Positions 18,016-28,099 of a stretch of DNA of 55,570 nt are shown one piece after another. This DNA is from JALNXF01 sp964555845 (GTDB taxonomy: Bacteria > Patescibacteriota > Gracilibacteria > BD1-5 > UBA2023). Position 1 is the first letter of the stretch. Each line of letters begins with the position of its first letter. Below the pieces are notes generated by a model. The model searched no databases. It worked only from the letters and a program-made list of their open reading frames with translations, and was not told the DNA's origin. The position numbers were made by a program, and so were the translations under genes. The DNA lies in NCBI GenBank assembly GCA_964555845.1, contig CAZKUA010000008.1, forward strand, positions 1 through 55,570. The letters are read 5' to 3'.

Positions 18016-18705
18016 TTACTTCAAACTCAATACAACCATATCTACAATCCATTTTGCATTTGCATTTGTGGAGTAAATATTTTGTATAGACTCTTCGATT
18101 AGTTTGTATATTAAGGCATCTTGATCGCTTTCTTTGAGCCTTTCTTTGATATAATAAAGTATCGCTAGATATTCACTTTTTTCTATTTTTGAGGAGAAAA
18201 TATAAGATATAAACTCATTTTTAGAGCCTCTGAAAAAATTATCAATTTTTGCTTTAATTTCGTCATTTAGCTCATATATTGTTGAATTTGTTGAGAAAAA
18301 TAAGATACGAGATGTTATAGTTTCGATAATATTTTCTTTAGAATTTGAAGTGAGGAGAAAAATTATTCATTTTGGAACATCTTCTAATACCTTAAGTAAG
18401 CTATTTCCAGCTTGGTCTGTGAATTTATCAATTTCCTCAATTATGAAAATATTAAAGCTTCAACTTGGTTTTATTGATGCTTTTTCGATAATTTCTCTGG
18501 TTTTTTCTATTTTAAAACTTTTTTCTTCGGTTTTGAAAACAAAAACATTTTGTATATATTCATTTTCTATATCCTGAATTGACTCAATATTTGAATCATT
18601 TAAATAATTGATTATCACACAAATTTCATCATTATCTACAAGAAGCGGTTGTATATTTTCTCAAGCTCTGAATTTATCAAGCAAAAATTTTAATTCTCTT
18701 TTCAT
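18016..18705 (-). CDS. holB: DNA polymerase III delta'-like clamp loader subunit
   Basis: The product has 229 residues. The core FNIFIIEEIDKFTDQAGNSLLKVLEDVP then GIIFLLTSNSKENIIETITSRILFF is the delta'/gamma signature (Walker B-like region, sensor 1 and SRC-type Arg motif TSRI). The P-loop is absent, and the protein starts about where domain I begins (MKRELKFLLDKFRAGENIQPLLVD). It lacks much of the C-terminal collar domain, shorter than E. coli delta' (334 residues). The role is as a non-hydrolysing stator in loading the beta clamp. Divergent reduced versions are usual in CPR genomes. Confidence 0.8.
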
Positions 18706-18798
18706 TTGATTTTATTAACAAAAAAAATATTATATAAAAAGAGTGTATTTATATAAAAAACTTTGTAAAGAGATTTTTATTTTTTAATTTTATTTTTC

Positions 18799-19815
18799 GT
18801 GTCAAATAGGCTTACAGCTTTACTTATTCTTACTATAATTTTTTGAGGTATTTTTTGAATTTACTATTATTTTTTTGTTGCAAATGTAGCAACTATTACT
18901 TTTGATACCGGAAGTTTTACTGGAGTTACTTTAAAAATGGAGTCACAGTACAAAAAATACAGTATAATTTGTGATAAAAAATGTAGCATCGGAAACGTTC
19001 CACCTTTTTCATATTCTATTTCAGCAAATATCACTTGATATAAAGAAGTTAGTCTTAGTACGACTTTACAAAGATGAGACAATAAAATTATAAAATTATC
19101 TTTTGAGAAATTAGTTTATTTAAGCGAAATTAAGACTCCAAGCGAAGAAAAAATAGCGCTTATTAAATTTAAACAAATAAATACAGAGTCTGGTTCGACT
19201 GATACTCAAGACAAAAAAACAATTATCGGAGTGAAATGAAGTCAAGTTTACTATTATAGTTATGATCCAGATTTTTCTGTTTATTCAGAAGAAAAGTGAA
19301 TTATAAAGCCAATTTTAAATATTGAGTGAAAGAAAACTGATGAAGTTATTTTTAATAAAAATGATTTACTTCTTGTAATAAAAAGCTGAAGTTTCTCTTA
19401 TTTGTACGACCTAACAAGTAATATGAATTATACCCTCAATATTAATGAGAAAATTATTTATCCGAAAAAGACTAATTTTGACTGAAAATATCTTATAAAT
19501 ACAGTAAACTGAACTTATTTATATGATACCACAAATAGTGGCAAGACCAAAAATACTATTTTTAATGATTATATTATTGTTTCAGACTGAAAAATTATCT
19601 GACTAATTAACCAAAAAGACAAAGAAAAATTAAATATCCTAAATTTCTCTGACAAAAAATGAGATATTTTAATTTTAAATAACATTGATACCAGAGATAG
19701 AAAAGTAATTTATGAAACCGACAAAGTTATTAAATACCTAGAATTTGTAGACTCCAAAGTCATCCTCACAACCAATGATGACGCTACTTTTGAACTAAAA
19801 GAATTAGAATTTTAA
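18799..19815 (+). CDS. Membrane-anchored PEGA-like / beta-propeller-like protein
   Basis: The product has 338 residues. The start chosen is GTG, because it gives an N-terminal membrane helix (LTALLILTIIFGGIFGIYYYFFV) and no ATG lies upstream in frame. Residues ~30-110 resemble a PEGA-type beta domain (FDTGSFTGVTLKM, PPFSYSISANITGYKEVSLS). The rest, ~130-338, is a series of short beta repeats (FDGKYLINTVNGTYLYDTT, IIVSDGKIIGLINQKD, KVIYETDKVIKYLEFVDSK) like a degenerate propeller. Probably extracytoplasmic sensing or scaffolding; not a recognised enzyme. The promoter is not obvious. Confidence 0.65.
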
Positions 19816-19827
19816 TTTATTTTTAAT

Positions 19828-19906
19828 GTCATTCCCACGAAGGTGGGAATCTTCATTGTATTTTGGCTTAATATATTTTGTAGATTCCTGCTTACGCAGG
19901 AATGAC
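19828..19906. repeat. Inverted pair of dispersed palindromic repeats
   Basis: A forward copy (GTCATTCCCACGAAGGTGGG, then AATCT) at 19828-19852 and a reverse copy (TAGATTCCTGCTTACGCAGG, then AATGAC) at 19881-19906. They can fold into two hairpins. The reverse copy supplies the stop and last codons of tsaE. Confidence 0.8.
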
Positions 19907-20314
19907 AGAAGAGGTGTGTGAATGACAATTAATTATTTCAACCTCTCTCTCATTTTCTCACTCTCCTTTTGTTATATATATCTTGTAAGTAGGGGAATAT
20001 ACATTTTCTATTAATTCGGGCCATTCGATAAATGAGATATTGTCTTTGTTGTCAAGAATTTCTTCTCAGCCGATATTTACAAATTCATCGTAGCTTTCTA
20101 ATTTATATAAATCAAAATGATAAATATGGTCTAGATATTTTTTGTAATGAATATAAGTTGGACTTTTTATTTTTTCATCAATTTTTAGAATTTCATTGAT
20201 AAGATAACTAGTTAGAGTAGTTTTTCCAGCTCATAAGTCTCAATAAAGGAAAATTATATCTCATTTTTTAATATTTATTTTTAGCTTATTTAAGCCATTT
20301 AATTTAATTTTCAT
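19892..20314 (-). CDS. tsaE: tRNA threonylcarbamoyladenosine biosynthesis ATPase TsaE
   Basis: The product has 140 residues. Walker A GDLGAGKT at 25-32 (two of its glycines UGA), then SPTY-type motif KSPTYIHYKKYLDHIYHFDLYKL and FIEWPELI, all diagnostic of TsaE, which cycles the TsaB-TsaD complex during t6A synthesis at A37 of ANN-decoding tRNAs. The last ~11 residues (NCHSHTSSVIPA) come from the adjacent dispersed repeat, so the native stop was apparently lost or moved. The true family C-terminus probably ends near EVEII. Confidence 0.93.
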
Positions 20315-20343
20315 TTTTAAAATTATAATTATAGTGTAAATTT

Positions 20344-20372
20344 TTGCATTTTTTTTCGTTTTGTGATAAGAT
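20344..20372 (+). promoter_or_regulatory. Promoter of the pilus assembly operon
   Basis: TTGCAT (20344-20349), 17 bp, TGA-TAAGAT (-10 at 20367-20372). It is the same extended -10 form as elsewhere in the window. The start codon is 30 nt downstream. Confidence 0.8.
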
Positions 20373-20401
20373 GTACTTAGATTATTTTCTAACATAAATA
20401 T

Positions 20402-20965
20402 ATGGAAAAAACAAATCTATTAAATAGTACAGAAGTAATTCAAGATATGAAAGCCACACTAAAGGGTAAATCTTGAGTTTATCTAACTATTTCTGCAATT
20501 TTATTTACTTTAGTAATTATTGCAAGTATTTACTTATATGTAAGTAATTTAAATCTATGAAGAAGCATAGAAAAAGCAAAAACTGATATTGTTGGTTTTC
20601 AAGACCAAATTACAAAACTTGAAGATAATTCAGAAATTGTAGCTTACAATACAGTGAAATCGGCTATGCCAGAAATTGAGAAAAATATTTTGGCATCGCA
20701 AGCTTACATTTATATTGATGAACTTAAGCTAATTTCAAAAAAATATAGCTTAGATTTTTCTGGATTTTCTTACCAAGACTGAAAAATTTCTACTTCAGCA
20801 GTGGCTTCTTTAACAAAAGAAAAAGATGCAGTAGAAAAAATTTCTCGTTTTATTAAAGATTACAGAGATGAGAACAAAAATATGTTTGTCTTAAATCCAG
20901 TGAGTAATATTAGCTGAGATTACTTAAAAAGAAGTTTTGAGATTTCGTTTAACCTATCTAAATAA
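20402..20965 (+). CDS. Type IV pilus inner-membrane protein, PilN/PilO-like (putative)
   Basis: The product has 187 residues. A short cytoplasmic N-terminus, one membrane helix (VYLTISAILFTLVIIASIYLY, ~28-48), a periplasmic coiled coil (SIEKAKTDIVGFQDQITKLE) and a small alpha/beta domain ending KRSFEISFNLSK. This is the topology of PilN and PilO, which bridge the pilus motor to the outer assembly. Sequence resemblance is too weak to choose between them. It is first in an operon with another protein of the same topology and a PilC-type platform protein, which is the main support. Confidence 0.5.
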
Positions 20966-20986
20966 TATAATTTAATTATAAATTTT

Positions 20987-21538
20987 ATGGAAACTAATTC
21001 AATGTTATATGAAAATAACAAAAAAAGTATGTATGCATCAATACTACTTATTATTGCAGTAATTGTAGCTTTTTTCTTTACGAAAAACCTATATTTTGCA
21101 AATATTGAAGCCACAACTAATTTAGAGCTTTCTAATACTCAATCAAGCGAGCTAAAAACTAAACTTGATGAACTTACTACTATAAAAGAAAATATCGCAA
21201 AAGATGAAAAAACTAAAAAAGATATTGCGTGGTTTGGATCTAGCTTTAGAGAAGACAAAATAATTGATAGTATTTTCGGTTCAAAAGACGGAATTGCTAT
21301 TAATGATGTTTCTATTGATAAATGATCTAAACTTCCAAATTGATTAATGATGTGAAATATTTCAATAAATATTGAAGCTAATAAACTAGATTTATTAAAT
21401 AAATATTTGAAATATTTAAGCTCAAATGAGAATAATATTAAATATGTTATAAAAAATGTTGCATTTCCTTTTGATTCTAGAACTGACTTACCAGTTTCTG
21501 CTTCTATAAATTTGTGAATGTATTATTTCGCTAAATAA
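20987..21538 (+). CDS. Type IV pilus inner-membrane protein, PilO-like (putative)
   Basis: The product has 183 residues, reading through several UGA codons. Membrane helix SMYASILLIIAVIVAFFFT (~14-32), then a coiled coil (TNLELSNTQSSELKTKLDEL) and an alpha/beta domain (ISINIEANKLDLLNKYLKYL; PVSASINLGMYYFAK at the end), as in PilO. It lies 21 bp after the previous gene and 8 bp before the PilC gene. A PilN-PilO heterodimer supporting the PilC platform is the likely arrangement. No other pilus genes (pilB, pilM, pilin) are in the window. Confidence 0.5.
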
Positions 21539-21546
21539 AAATTAAA

Positions 21547-22638
21547 ATGAAAACAGTTGATGAAAAAAAAGTAGAAGTTTATTTTTGGCATAAAATTACT
21601 ACCAAAGATAAGGCTTTATTATACGAACATTTAGCTAATCTTATTGATTGATGAGTGACTGTAATAGACTCTCTTTACTCTTTTTTAGAAAAAACTAATA
21701 ATCCAAAATTATATAGAGAAATTCAAAATTTACTCTTGTTTATAGAATCAGGCGATAGTTTCTCTATCTCTATGAAAAAATTACCTTACACTTTTGATAA
21801 AAAAGAAGTTGCAATAGTGGAAGCTTGAGAGAGTTCTGGGACTTTGCAACGTTCATTTTCGAGTCTTGCTAGACAACTCCAACAACAAGAAGATCTAAAA
21901 GCAAAAGTTAAATGAGCACTAACTTATCCGATTATAATTTTAGTGTTTTTGATTTTTGCATTATTTGTGATAATGATTTATGTAATCCCAAAATTAAGAC
22001 CACTTTTTGAAACTACCGGAGTTTCACTTCCATTTTCTACTAGAACTCTAATTTATACGAGTGAGTTTTTTTCTAATAATATTGTTGCAATAATTATTGT
22101 AATTTTTATCTGATATTTTGCCCTAAAAATTTACCAAAAATCATATTCATGAAAAAGGGCTTTAGATGAATTATATCTTAATATCCCACTTGTTTGAGAT
22201 GTTTACAGAAATTATATTATTTCCCAGATTTCATCAAATCTATGACTTCTAATAGGCGCTTGAATTCCTATAATTAAAACTCTTACCCTAACCGGAGAAT
22301 CTAGTAATAATGCAATTTATATTGAGGCCATGGAAATGGTAGCCGCAAGCGTTGCGTCAGGTAATAAAATTACTCAAAGTATTGAAAATATAGACCCAAA
22401 GCATAAATATTTTACAAATGATTTTATTCAAATGATTTCAGCCGGAGAAAAAACTTCGACCATAAATAAAGTTTGTGATAAAATATCGACTCAATATACT
22501 AGAGAAGTAGACAATTCTATTTGAATTCTTGTAAAATGGATTGAGCCTCTTGCGGTTGCTATAGCCTGAATTTTTGTACTTTGGTTTGCATTCTCAATAT
22601 TTGCTGCAGTTATTAAAATCACAGAACTTGTAGGATAA
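21547..22638 (+). CDS. pilC: Type IV pilus platform protein PilC / GspF family
   Basis: The product has 363 residues with two T2SSF domains and three membrane helices. Domain 1: YEHLANLIDGGVTVIDSLYS, then VEAGESSGTLQRSFSSLARQ and the typical KAKVKGALTYPIIILV entering the first helix. Domain 2: SQISSNLGLLIGAGIPIIKT, FIQMISAGEKTSTINKVCDK, and the last helix IEPLAVAIAGIFVLWFAFSI. The glycine of AGES and many others are UGA. It forms the inner-membrane rotor platform driven by the PilB/PilT ATPases. Slightly shorter than typical (~400 residues) at the N-terminus. Confidence 0.92.
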
Positions 22639-22646
22639 TATAGTCT

Positions 22647-22693
22647 GTCATTCTTGCCCCTTCTGTCATTCTCGGGCTTGACCCGGGAATCTA
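22647..22693 (+). repeat. Dispersed palindromic repeat, GTCATTCTCGGG type
   Basis: A short GTCATTC copy at 22647 is followed by GTCATTCTCGGGCTTGACCC, then GGGAATCTA (22665-22693). The inner palindrome is CTCGGG/CCCGGG. Same two-part layout as at 279-325 and 50129-50172. Confidence 0.8.
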
Positions 22694-22706
22694 TTAAAAC
22701 AAAATC

Positions 22707-22739
22707 AAAATAGCCTTATGAAAATAAGGCTATTTTTTT
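22707..22739 (+). terminator. Terminator after pilC
   Basis: A 13-bp stem, AAAATAGCCTTAT (22707-22719) with ATAAGGCTATTTT (22724-22736), GAAA loop, T tract. The T tract runs directly into the -35 box of the next promoter. Confidence 0.9.
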
Positions 22740-22766
22740 GCATTAAAATGGAAAATGTGATAAAAT
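22738..22766 (+). promoter_or_regulatory. Extended -10 promoter of the zincin-motif gene
   Basis: TTGCAT (22738-22743), 17 bp, TGA-TAAAAT (-10 at 22761-22766), 28 nt before the start codon. Confidence 0.85.
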
Positions 22767-22793
22767 TAGAGGAGTTTACTATATTTTAATTCT

Positions 22794-25700
22794 ATGTCAG
22801 AAAAACCAAAACAAATGGAGGCCTTGCCTTGAAATGGGGATAAAACACCCTTATCTCAAGAAAAATTGCCAGAACAAAATACAGACCTAAAATTCAGGAT
22901 GGAATTAGAGTTATTTAAATGATGAATAAATGACGAAATATTTTTGAATAATTATCTAAAGAATTTTTATTGATTAAATTTAAATTCTCTAAGTCCAGAA
23001 GTTAAAGTGAGATTTATAGAAGAAATAAAAATAATGTTTGAAGAATTAAAATGATTTAATGTGTGAATGGTAAAGGATCTAAGAGAAATAAGGGAATCTA
23101 TGAGTATGTGAATTGAAAATTGAAAGGATGATAATTATTACAGATCAATGATGATTTGAAATAAATTACAAAATAGAATTACAATCCTTCAAGAATTTTT
23201 AAAAACTACCAGAGCAGAAACTTTTGAATTCAAATGAAATAATATAACAAAAGAATCCTATAGTGAACTAGAAAATTGAATGAATAATTTAGATAAAAAT
23301 AATGGATTGAAAGTTTTTGAAAATTTATTTAATAATCGCTATAGCCGTTCATATGGTTTAGAAGAAAAAAAGATGAATTTTGGATGAATAAACATTAAAC
23401 AAATAGTTATTGATGAATTTAAAAAAGCAAATAAACCTTTTGATAAAGAGATAAGTGAACAATACGAAAAAATATATTTTGATTTTTGATTAAATAAAAA
23501 AATTTATGACCAGTGAAATAAAATATTAAATCAAAATAAAAACCGAAAACAAAAATGATTTTGATTTGGTTTTAATTCACTTTGATATAAAGATTTAGAA
23601 AATAAATATTCAGAAAAACTTTTGGATGTGGATAAAATGTGAATGGCGGATTTAGTCATACTAATGAGAGTTTTATTTTGAGTTATTCCAGTCACTTGAG
23701 ATATCGTATGATGATTAGATGATTGAAAACAAGCAAGATCATGAATAAATTTTGATGGAAGTATTCAGGGAATTCCAGAAAATATTAGTATGTATTGTAT
23801 GGCCTGATTACAATTAAGTGTTGTCGGGTGAAGATTTGCAACAATTGCAAAATGACCGAAATACGCAAAGATTATGTTTAAATTATGAAAAACCATAGAT
23901 AGACTTTCAAAAATATGAGATATACAGAAATTAGCAAAAAATGAAAAAGTAATACAAATGTTTGAAGTTATGAAATGATTTATACCAAAAGCTTGAGAAT
24001 TACTTGAGAGAATAAAGATTTGAAGTAAAGTATGAAGAGAGAAGGTAACCCTAAAAGTAAATGAAAAATTTCCAAAAACAATTTCTGTACTTAAATGAAA
24101 TAAAAAAATATGAATTCCAAAAATAACACCTGAAGAAATTTTGAAAGCAGAAAAAATTCATTCTAAAATAGACATCTATTTTAAAGAAACTTGTCAAGAA
24201 TTAAAAATAAAGATTGATCCTAACGATTATGCTAATATATACCAAGATATTTTATTGATTTCTAAACTAGAAGAGTCTACAATGCGTTATAATATCAATA
24301 AGTATATGATGATTTATATAATAAATCCAAATATTTCACTTTCAAAAATTATTACCCTTAATAATATTTCACCTATTTTATTTTTAACTGAATATTTAAT
24401 ATGGTTAAGAGATCCAAAATTCTGAGAAATTATTTCAAAAATTAATGTAAAAACTTTTTATTTTTTAATTCAAAATTATTCACTAAATAATTTTGAAAAA
24501 TACCAACCAAAAGATTTTGAAAAATTAATTTCATTGTATGAAAAATATTGAGATTGAATTTATAATATAATTGTATTTTCTATGTCATTCGATTGATTGA
24601 TTGGTCATAAATTAGAATTAGCAGAAATAGCAATTAAAAAAAGATTAAATTCAAATTTATTAGAAAAATTATATCAAACATATGTAGATGTTGATTATGA
24701 TTTATTAGAAAAAAGCTGATTTTTTGATTTAAATAAAGTTATTTTTGATGAAACTAAATCTAAAGAAGAAACTGAGAGAGTAATTAATAACTTTTATGCA
24801 CTTTTTGAAAAGATAGATATAGAACCAAGACAGATTTCCTCAAGAGATCCTTGGAGGAATATATATACGGATATGAAAAATCCATTATTTGAAAGATTCT
24901 CTGATTTATTAAATTTCCCTGAAAAATTTAATTCTAAAACTTGACTCGAATTTATAAAGAAACTACCAAGCCAGGAAAAACAAAAAGCTATGCAAATATG
25001 GAGAGAAAAATTAAAAATTCAACTAGATATAATTGCAACTTTTCCAACAGAAGTTAAAAAATCAGCAGAAAAATTTGACTATATAAATTGAAAACCAGAG
25101 GAAGTGATAAGTATTTTAATTAATGAATTTTCACCAAATTTAAAAGAATTATCAATTGAGCAAAGGCAACAAGTTATTGCTTGAATAGAAAAATATGTAA
25201 ATAAAAAATTTATGGTTCATAAGTATGCTAATGATCCAAAATATATAAATAATCCAAAACAATTAATCGCAGATTCGTGTAATACTGATATAAGTAAGCT
25301 AAAATGAGATGTAACAATGGAAATAAATTGAGCTAATTTTACATTTTATGTTCACGATGTAGATGATTATAAACTATTAGAGTCATATTGAAATGAAGAA
25401 TTAGCTAAAATAGCGTCATCAAGTTGATGATTTGCTAGTCCGCATTCAAATATTCCAGAATTAGCTTGAACTATATCAGTTGCTAACTGAAAAAAGGAAT
25501 GACGTGCTTATGCAATAGAAGCTCAATTACATGAAACAAAACATATAGATAATCAGATAATTATGCCAGATCATTTAAATCCAGATAATTTATCAAGAGC
25601 TAAAGATGAAATAATTGCATATTTAACAGATGGAAGGAGTATAGAAGAAATAAGATATACTTTATTTAGAACTTGAGATACTGCATTATATGACTATTAT

Positions 25701-26270
25701 GAAGGATATAAACCACATCCAGAACAAATAAAACTTTATATTAATCAAAATCTTCCTGATTTAACCCACGTTAAATCAAAAGAATATAATGATTTAAGAA
25801 AATTATATGAAGAGGAATTAAATTCAGCTATTAATATAGCTCATAAAATAAAAGAAGCAAATATTCCAAATTATATAGATATACTTGCTATAACTCCAGT
25901 TAGAGAATGGTGAAGATTAGAAAAAATTTATTTGCAACCTAATAATTTAAATGAAGTAGAAAAAATACAACAAGTATTAAAAATGATTTTTGAGAAAACT
26001 TCTGAAACTTATTATGCACTGAGAGCAGATACAAAAAATATATGATGATATAAGTTAGAATGAATTGTTTTTGAGGCTGTTCCTGCTTTATCTATAGGTG
26101 GAATCGGTATAATTAGTATGAATTTATTTATGGAATATATTTGAGAAAAATATCTTGATTGGAGAAAAGACTATAAAGATAATAAAAAAGTATTTTTTCA
26201 AAAAACCCAAGAATTAGTTAAAAAAGAAAATATTGAAAAATTTCTATCTCAAAAAGAAAATATAAAATAA
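22794..26270 (+). CDS. Very large protein with an HExxH zincin motif
   Basis: The product has 1158 residues. Residues 1-270 are helical and charged. ~280-360 contain two hydrophobic stretches (MADLVILMRVLFGVIPVTGD and MYCMAGLQLSVVGGRFATIA), possibly membrane-associated. ~400-900 is a long helical region. Then HETKH at 913-917 within AYAIEAQLHETKHIDNQ, and DEIIAYL with Glu939, fit a gluzincin: two His, catalytic Glu914 and a third ligand 22 residues on. A hydrophobic segment (FEAVPALSIGGIGIISMNLF) lies ~70 residues before the C-terminus. No signal peptide. The family is unknown to me; a metalloprotease or intracellular toxin-like role is inference from the motif alone. Flanked at both ends by near-identical terminator-promoter modules. 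Confidence 0.7.
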
Positions 26271-26302
26271 TGTATAAATACATATTATTTTAGTTTAGTT
26301 TT

Positions 26303-26334
26303 AAAATAGCCTTATGAAAATGAGGCTATTTTTT
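26303..26334 (+). terminator. Terminator, near-copy of that at 22707
   Basis: AAAATAGCCTTAT (26303-26315), GAAA loop, ATGAGGCTATTTT (26320-26332) with one G-T pair, then T. It ends the 1158-residue gene. Confidence 0.88.
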
Positions 26335-26361
26335 GCATTTAAATGGAAAATATGGTAAAAT
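26333..26361 (+). promoter_or_regulatory. Extended -10 promoter, near-copy of that at 22738
   Basis: TTGCAT (26333-26338), 17 bp, TGG-TAAAAT (-10 at 26356-26361), 28 nt before the start of the 564-residue gene; spacing is identical to the upstream copy. Confidence 0.85.
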
Positions 26362-26388
26362 TAAGGGAGTTAATTAATTTCATAAATT

Positions 26389-28083
26389 ATGAGTGAAACA
26401 TACAATAAAAATTGGGCTTGTGAAATAAAATCTACAGATATTAAAAACGATTGAACTCCTGACTCTAAAATTGGTAAAGATAAGGAAGATAAAGTGCGCT
26501 CGGCTGCTATTGATATGATAAATAACTATAGTATTAGAAGTCTTCCAGCTGAACGATTTAATAAATTAGTCGAAGAAATGAAGGAAGTTCTTAGAAGAAA
26601 AGATATAGATGAGGAAAAACTAAGAAATGAGTTTTGAGATGTTTTAGATCAAGAAAAAGAAATTATAAAATTAAAAGAAAAAATTAACAGTTTTGAATCT
26701 ACTTTTAAATCATTTTATGATACTATAAATAGCGTATGAGTTACAGATGCAGCAATAGATTGGTCTGCATGATTAATAGATAAGATTGCCTGAACAAAAA
26801 TGTGATGAGTATGAAAATCTCTTAAGGAAAATTTTGAAAATTCAAAAAAAATATTTTTAGGTGATTACCAAAAAATCAAAGATTATTATGAAAAAAATAA
26901 AGACAAATTATCAGAAAAACAAAAAGAAGAATTTGAAAAAATTATCAAAAAATGAGATTCTTTAGCGAAATTAAAAATTGAAGATCCTAGTTTTGCTCAA
27001 ATGGTAAAAAGCCAGTGAAAAAATACATGAGATCAAATAAGTGACGTAGCTAAAACTGTAAAAGCCACAATTATTCCTAATTCAAAACCTAAGGCTTCTC
27101 CTAAAAAGGAAGTTAAAAAAATTAGTAAAAATAAATCTAGATTAGAATTTTTCTTGAATGAATTATGAATTGATATAAAAGAGATAGATTGAATGAATGA
27201 AAAAGAATTAAGAAAATTTTTTGATTCTAAGAAAATTGATAAAAATAAACAAGATTATTTAATTGATTTATATTTAAAGAATCCAAAAGGTAATAATATC
27301 GAATATAGACCGGTTTTTTTATCATCTGATGAAATTTTAAAAGTTGTTGACCCAAAAAATAAATGAAAAAATACTAGGGAAACAAATGAGGATAAAATAA
27401 ATTCAAATACGTCATCAGTTTCAAATAAAAAATCTGAAAACCATAATTTTATTTCATCTAGGGAAATTATTATTTCAACCAATAATGAAGAGAAATCTTT
27501 TGATGATTTATTAGAAAATATTAGTTCTTGAAAAGATTGAAAAATAAAAAATTTATCATTTAATGATGGTTTTAAATTCAGTATTTCTAAAACTGGGAAT
27601 TCTTTTATTCTCAATTATTGAGATAGAAAAGAAACATGTAAGAATCTTGATGAAGTAAAAAATGTTGTAGAAATGTGAAGGTATATCAAAAAATTATGAC
27701 TTTGATTTTTGATTTGAGATATATCAAAAATATTAATACAAATTAGGAGTAAATCAATTTGAAATATAGAAGAAAAAGATGGTTTATCAAAGGAAGAAAT
27801 GAGACTTTGATTAATTTCAATTTGAAAGGCCTTAATTCCGGGATTTGATAGTACAAAAAGTGATATAAAAGAATTAGAAAGACAATTTACTGATAAAGAT
27901 ATTTTTAACGCAAAAATTGAAGATGTGAAAAGAAATACAAATAATAATGATAGTTTTAGTTGTAAGTTAAGAGATAAAAATATTTGAGGTTTTTCATCAC
28001 TTGAAGAACTCGCGAAATTTCGTTATTCAAAAGAATCTGATTGAAAAGATTTTTCAATAAGTGCATTTTTAAAAAATATATAA
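26389..28083 (+). CDS. Hypothetical protein, paralogue A of a tandem pair
   Basis: The product has 564 residues. Start MSETYNKNWACEIKS, then DKVRSAAIDMINNYSIRSLP and a helical region, a hydrophobic patch (VTDAAIDWSAGLIDKIAG), a Lys-rich linker (KPKASPKKEVKKISKNKS) and a C-terminal domain with NLSFNDGFKFSISKTGNSF, LGLGFLIGDISKILI and DGLSKEEMRLGLISIGKALI. It aligns over its whole length with the next gene, which has the same N-terminus, the same HYGD/NYGDRKETCK-type segment and the same EKDGLS...PGFDS tail. No known family. No signal peptide; cytoplasmic or membrane-peripheral. Transcribed from the promoter at 26333, probably together with paralogue B. Confidence 0.7.
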
Positions 28084-28099
28084 TTTTAAAAAAATAAAT

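Noticed and set aside
18799..19815. Start at a later ATG (about 18938)
   Set aside because: It would remove the membrane helix; the GTG start leaves a complete N-terminal anchor.
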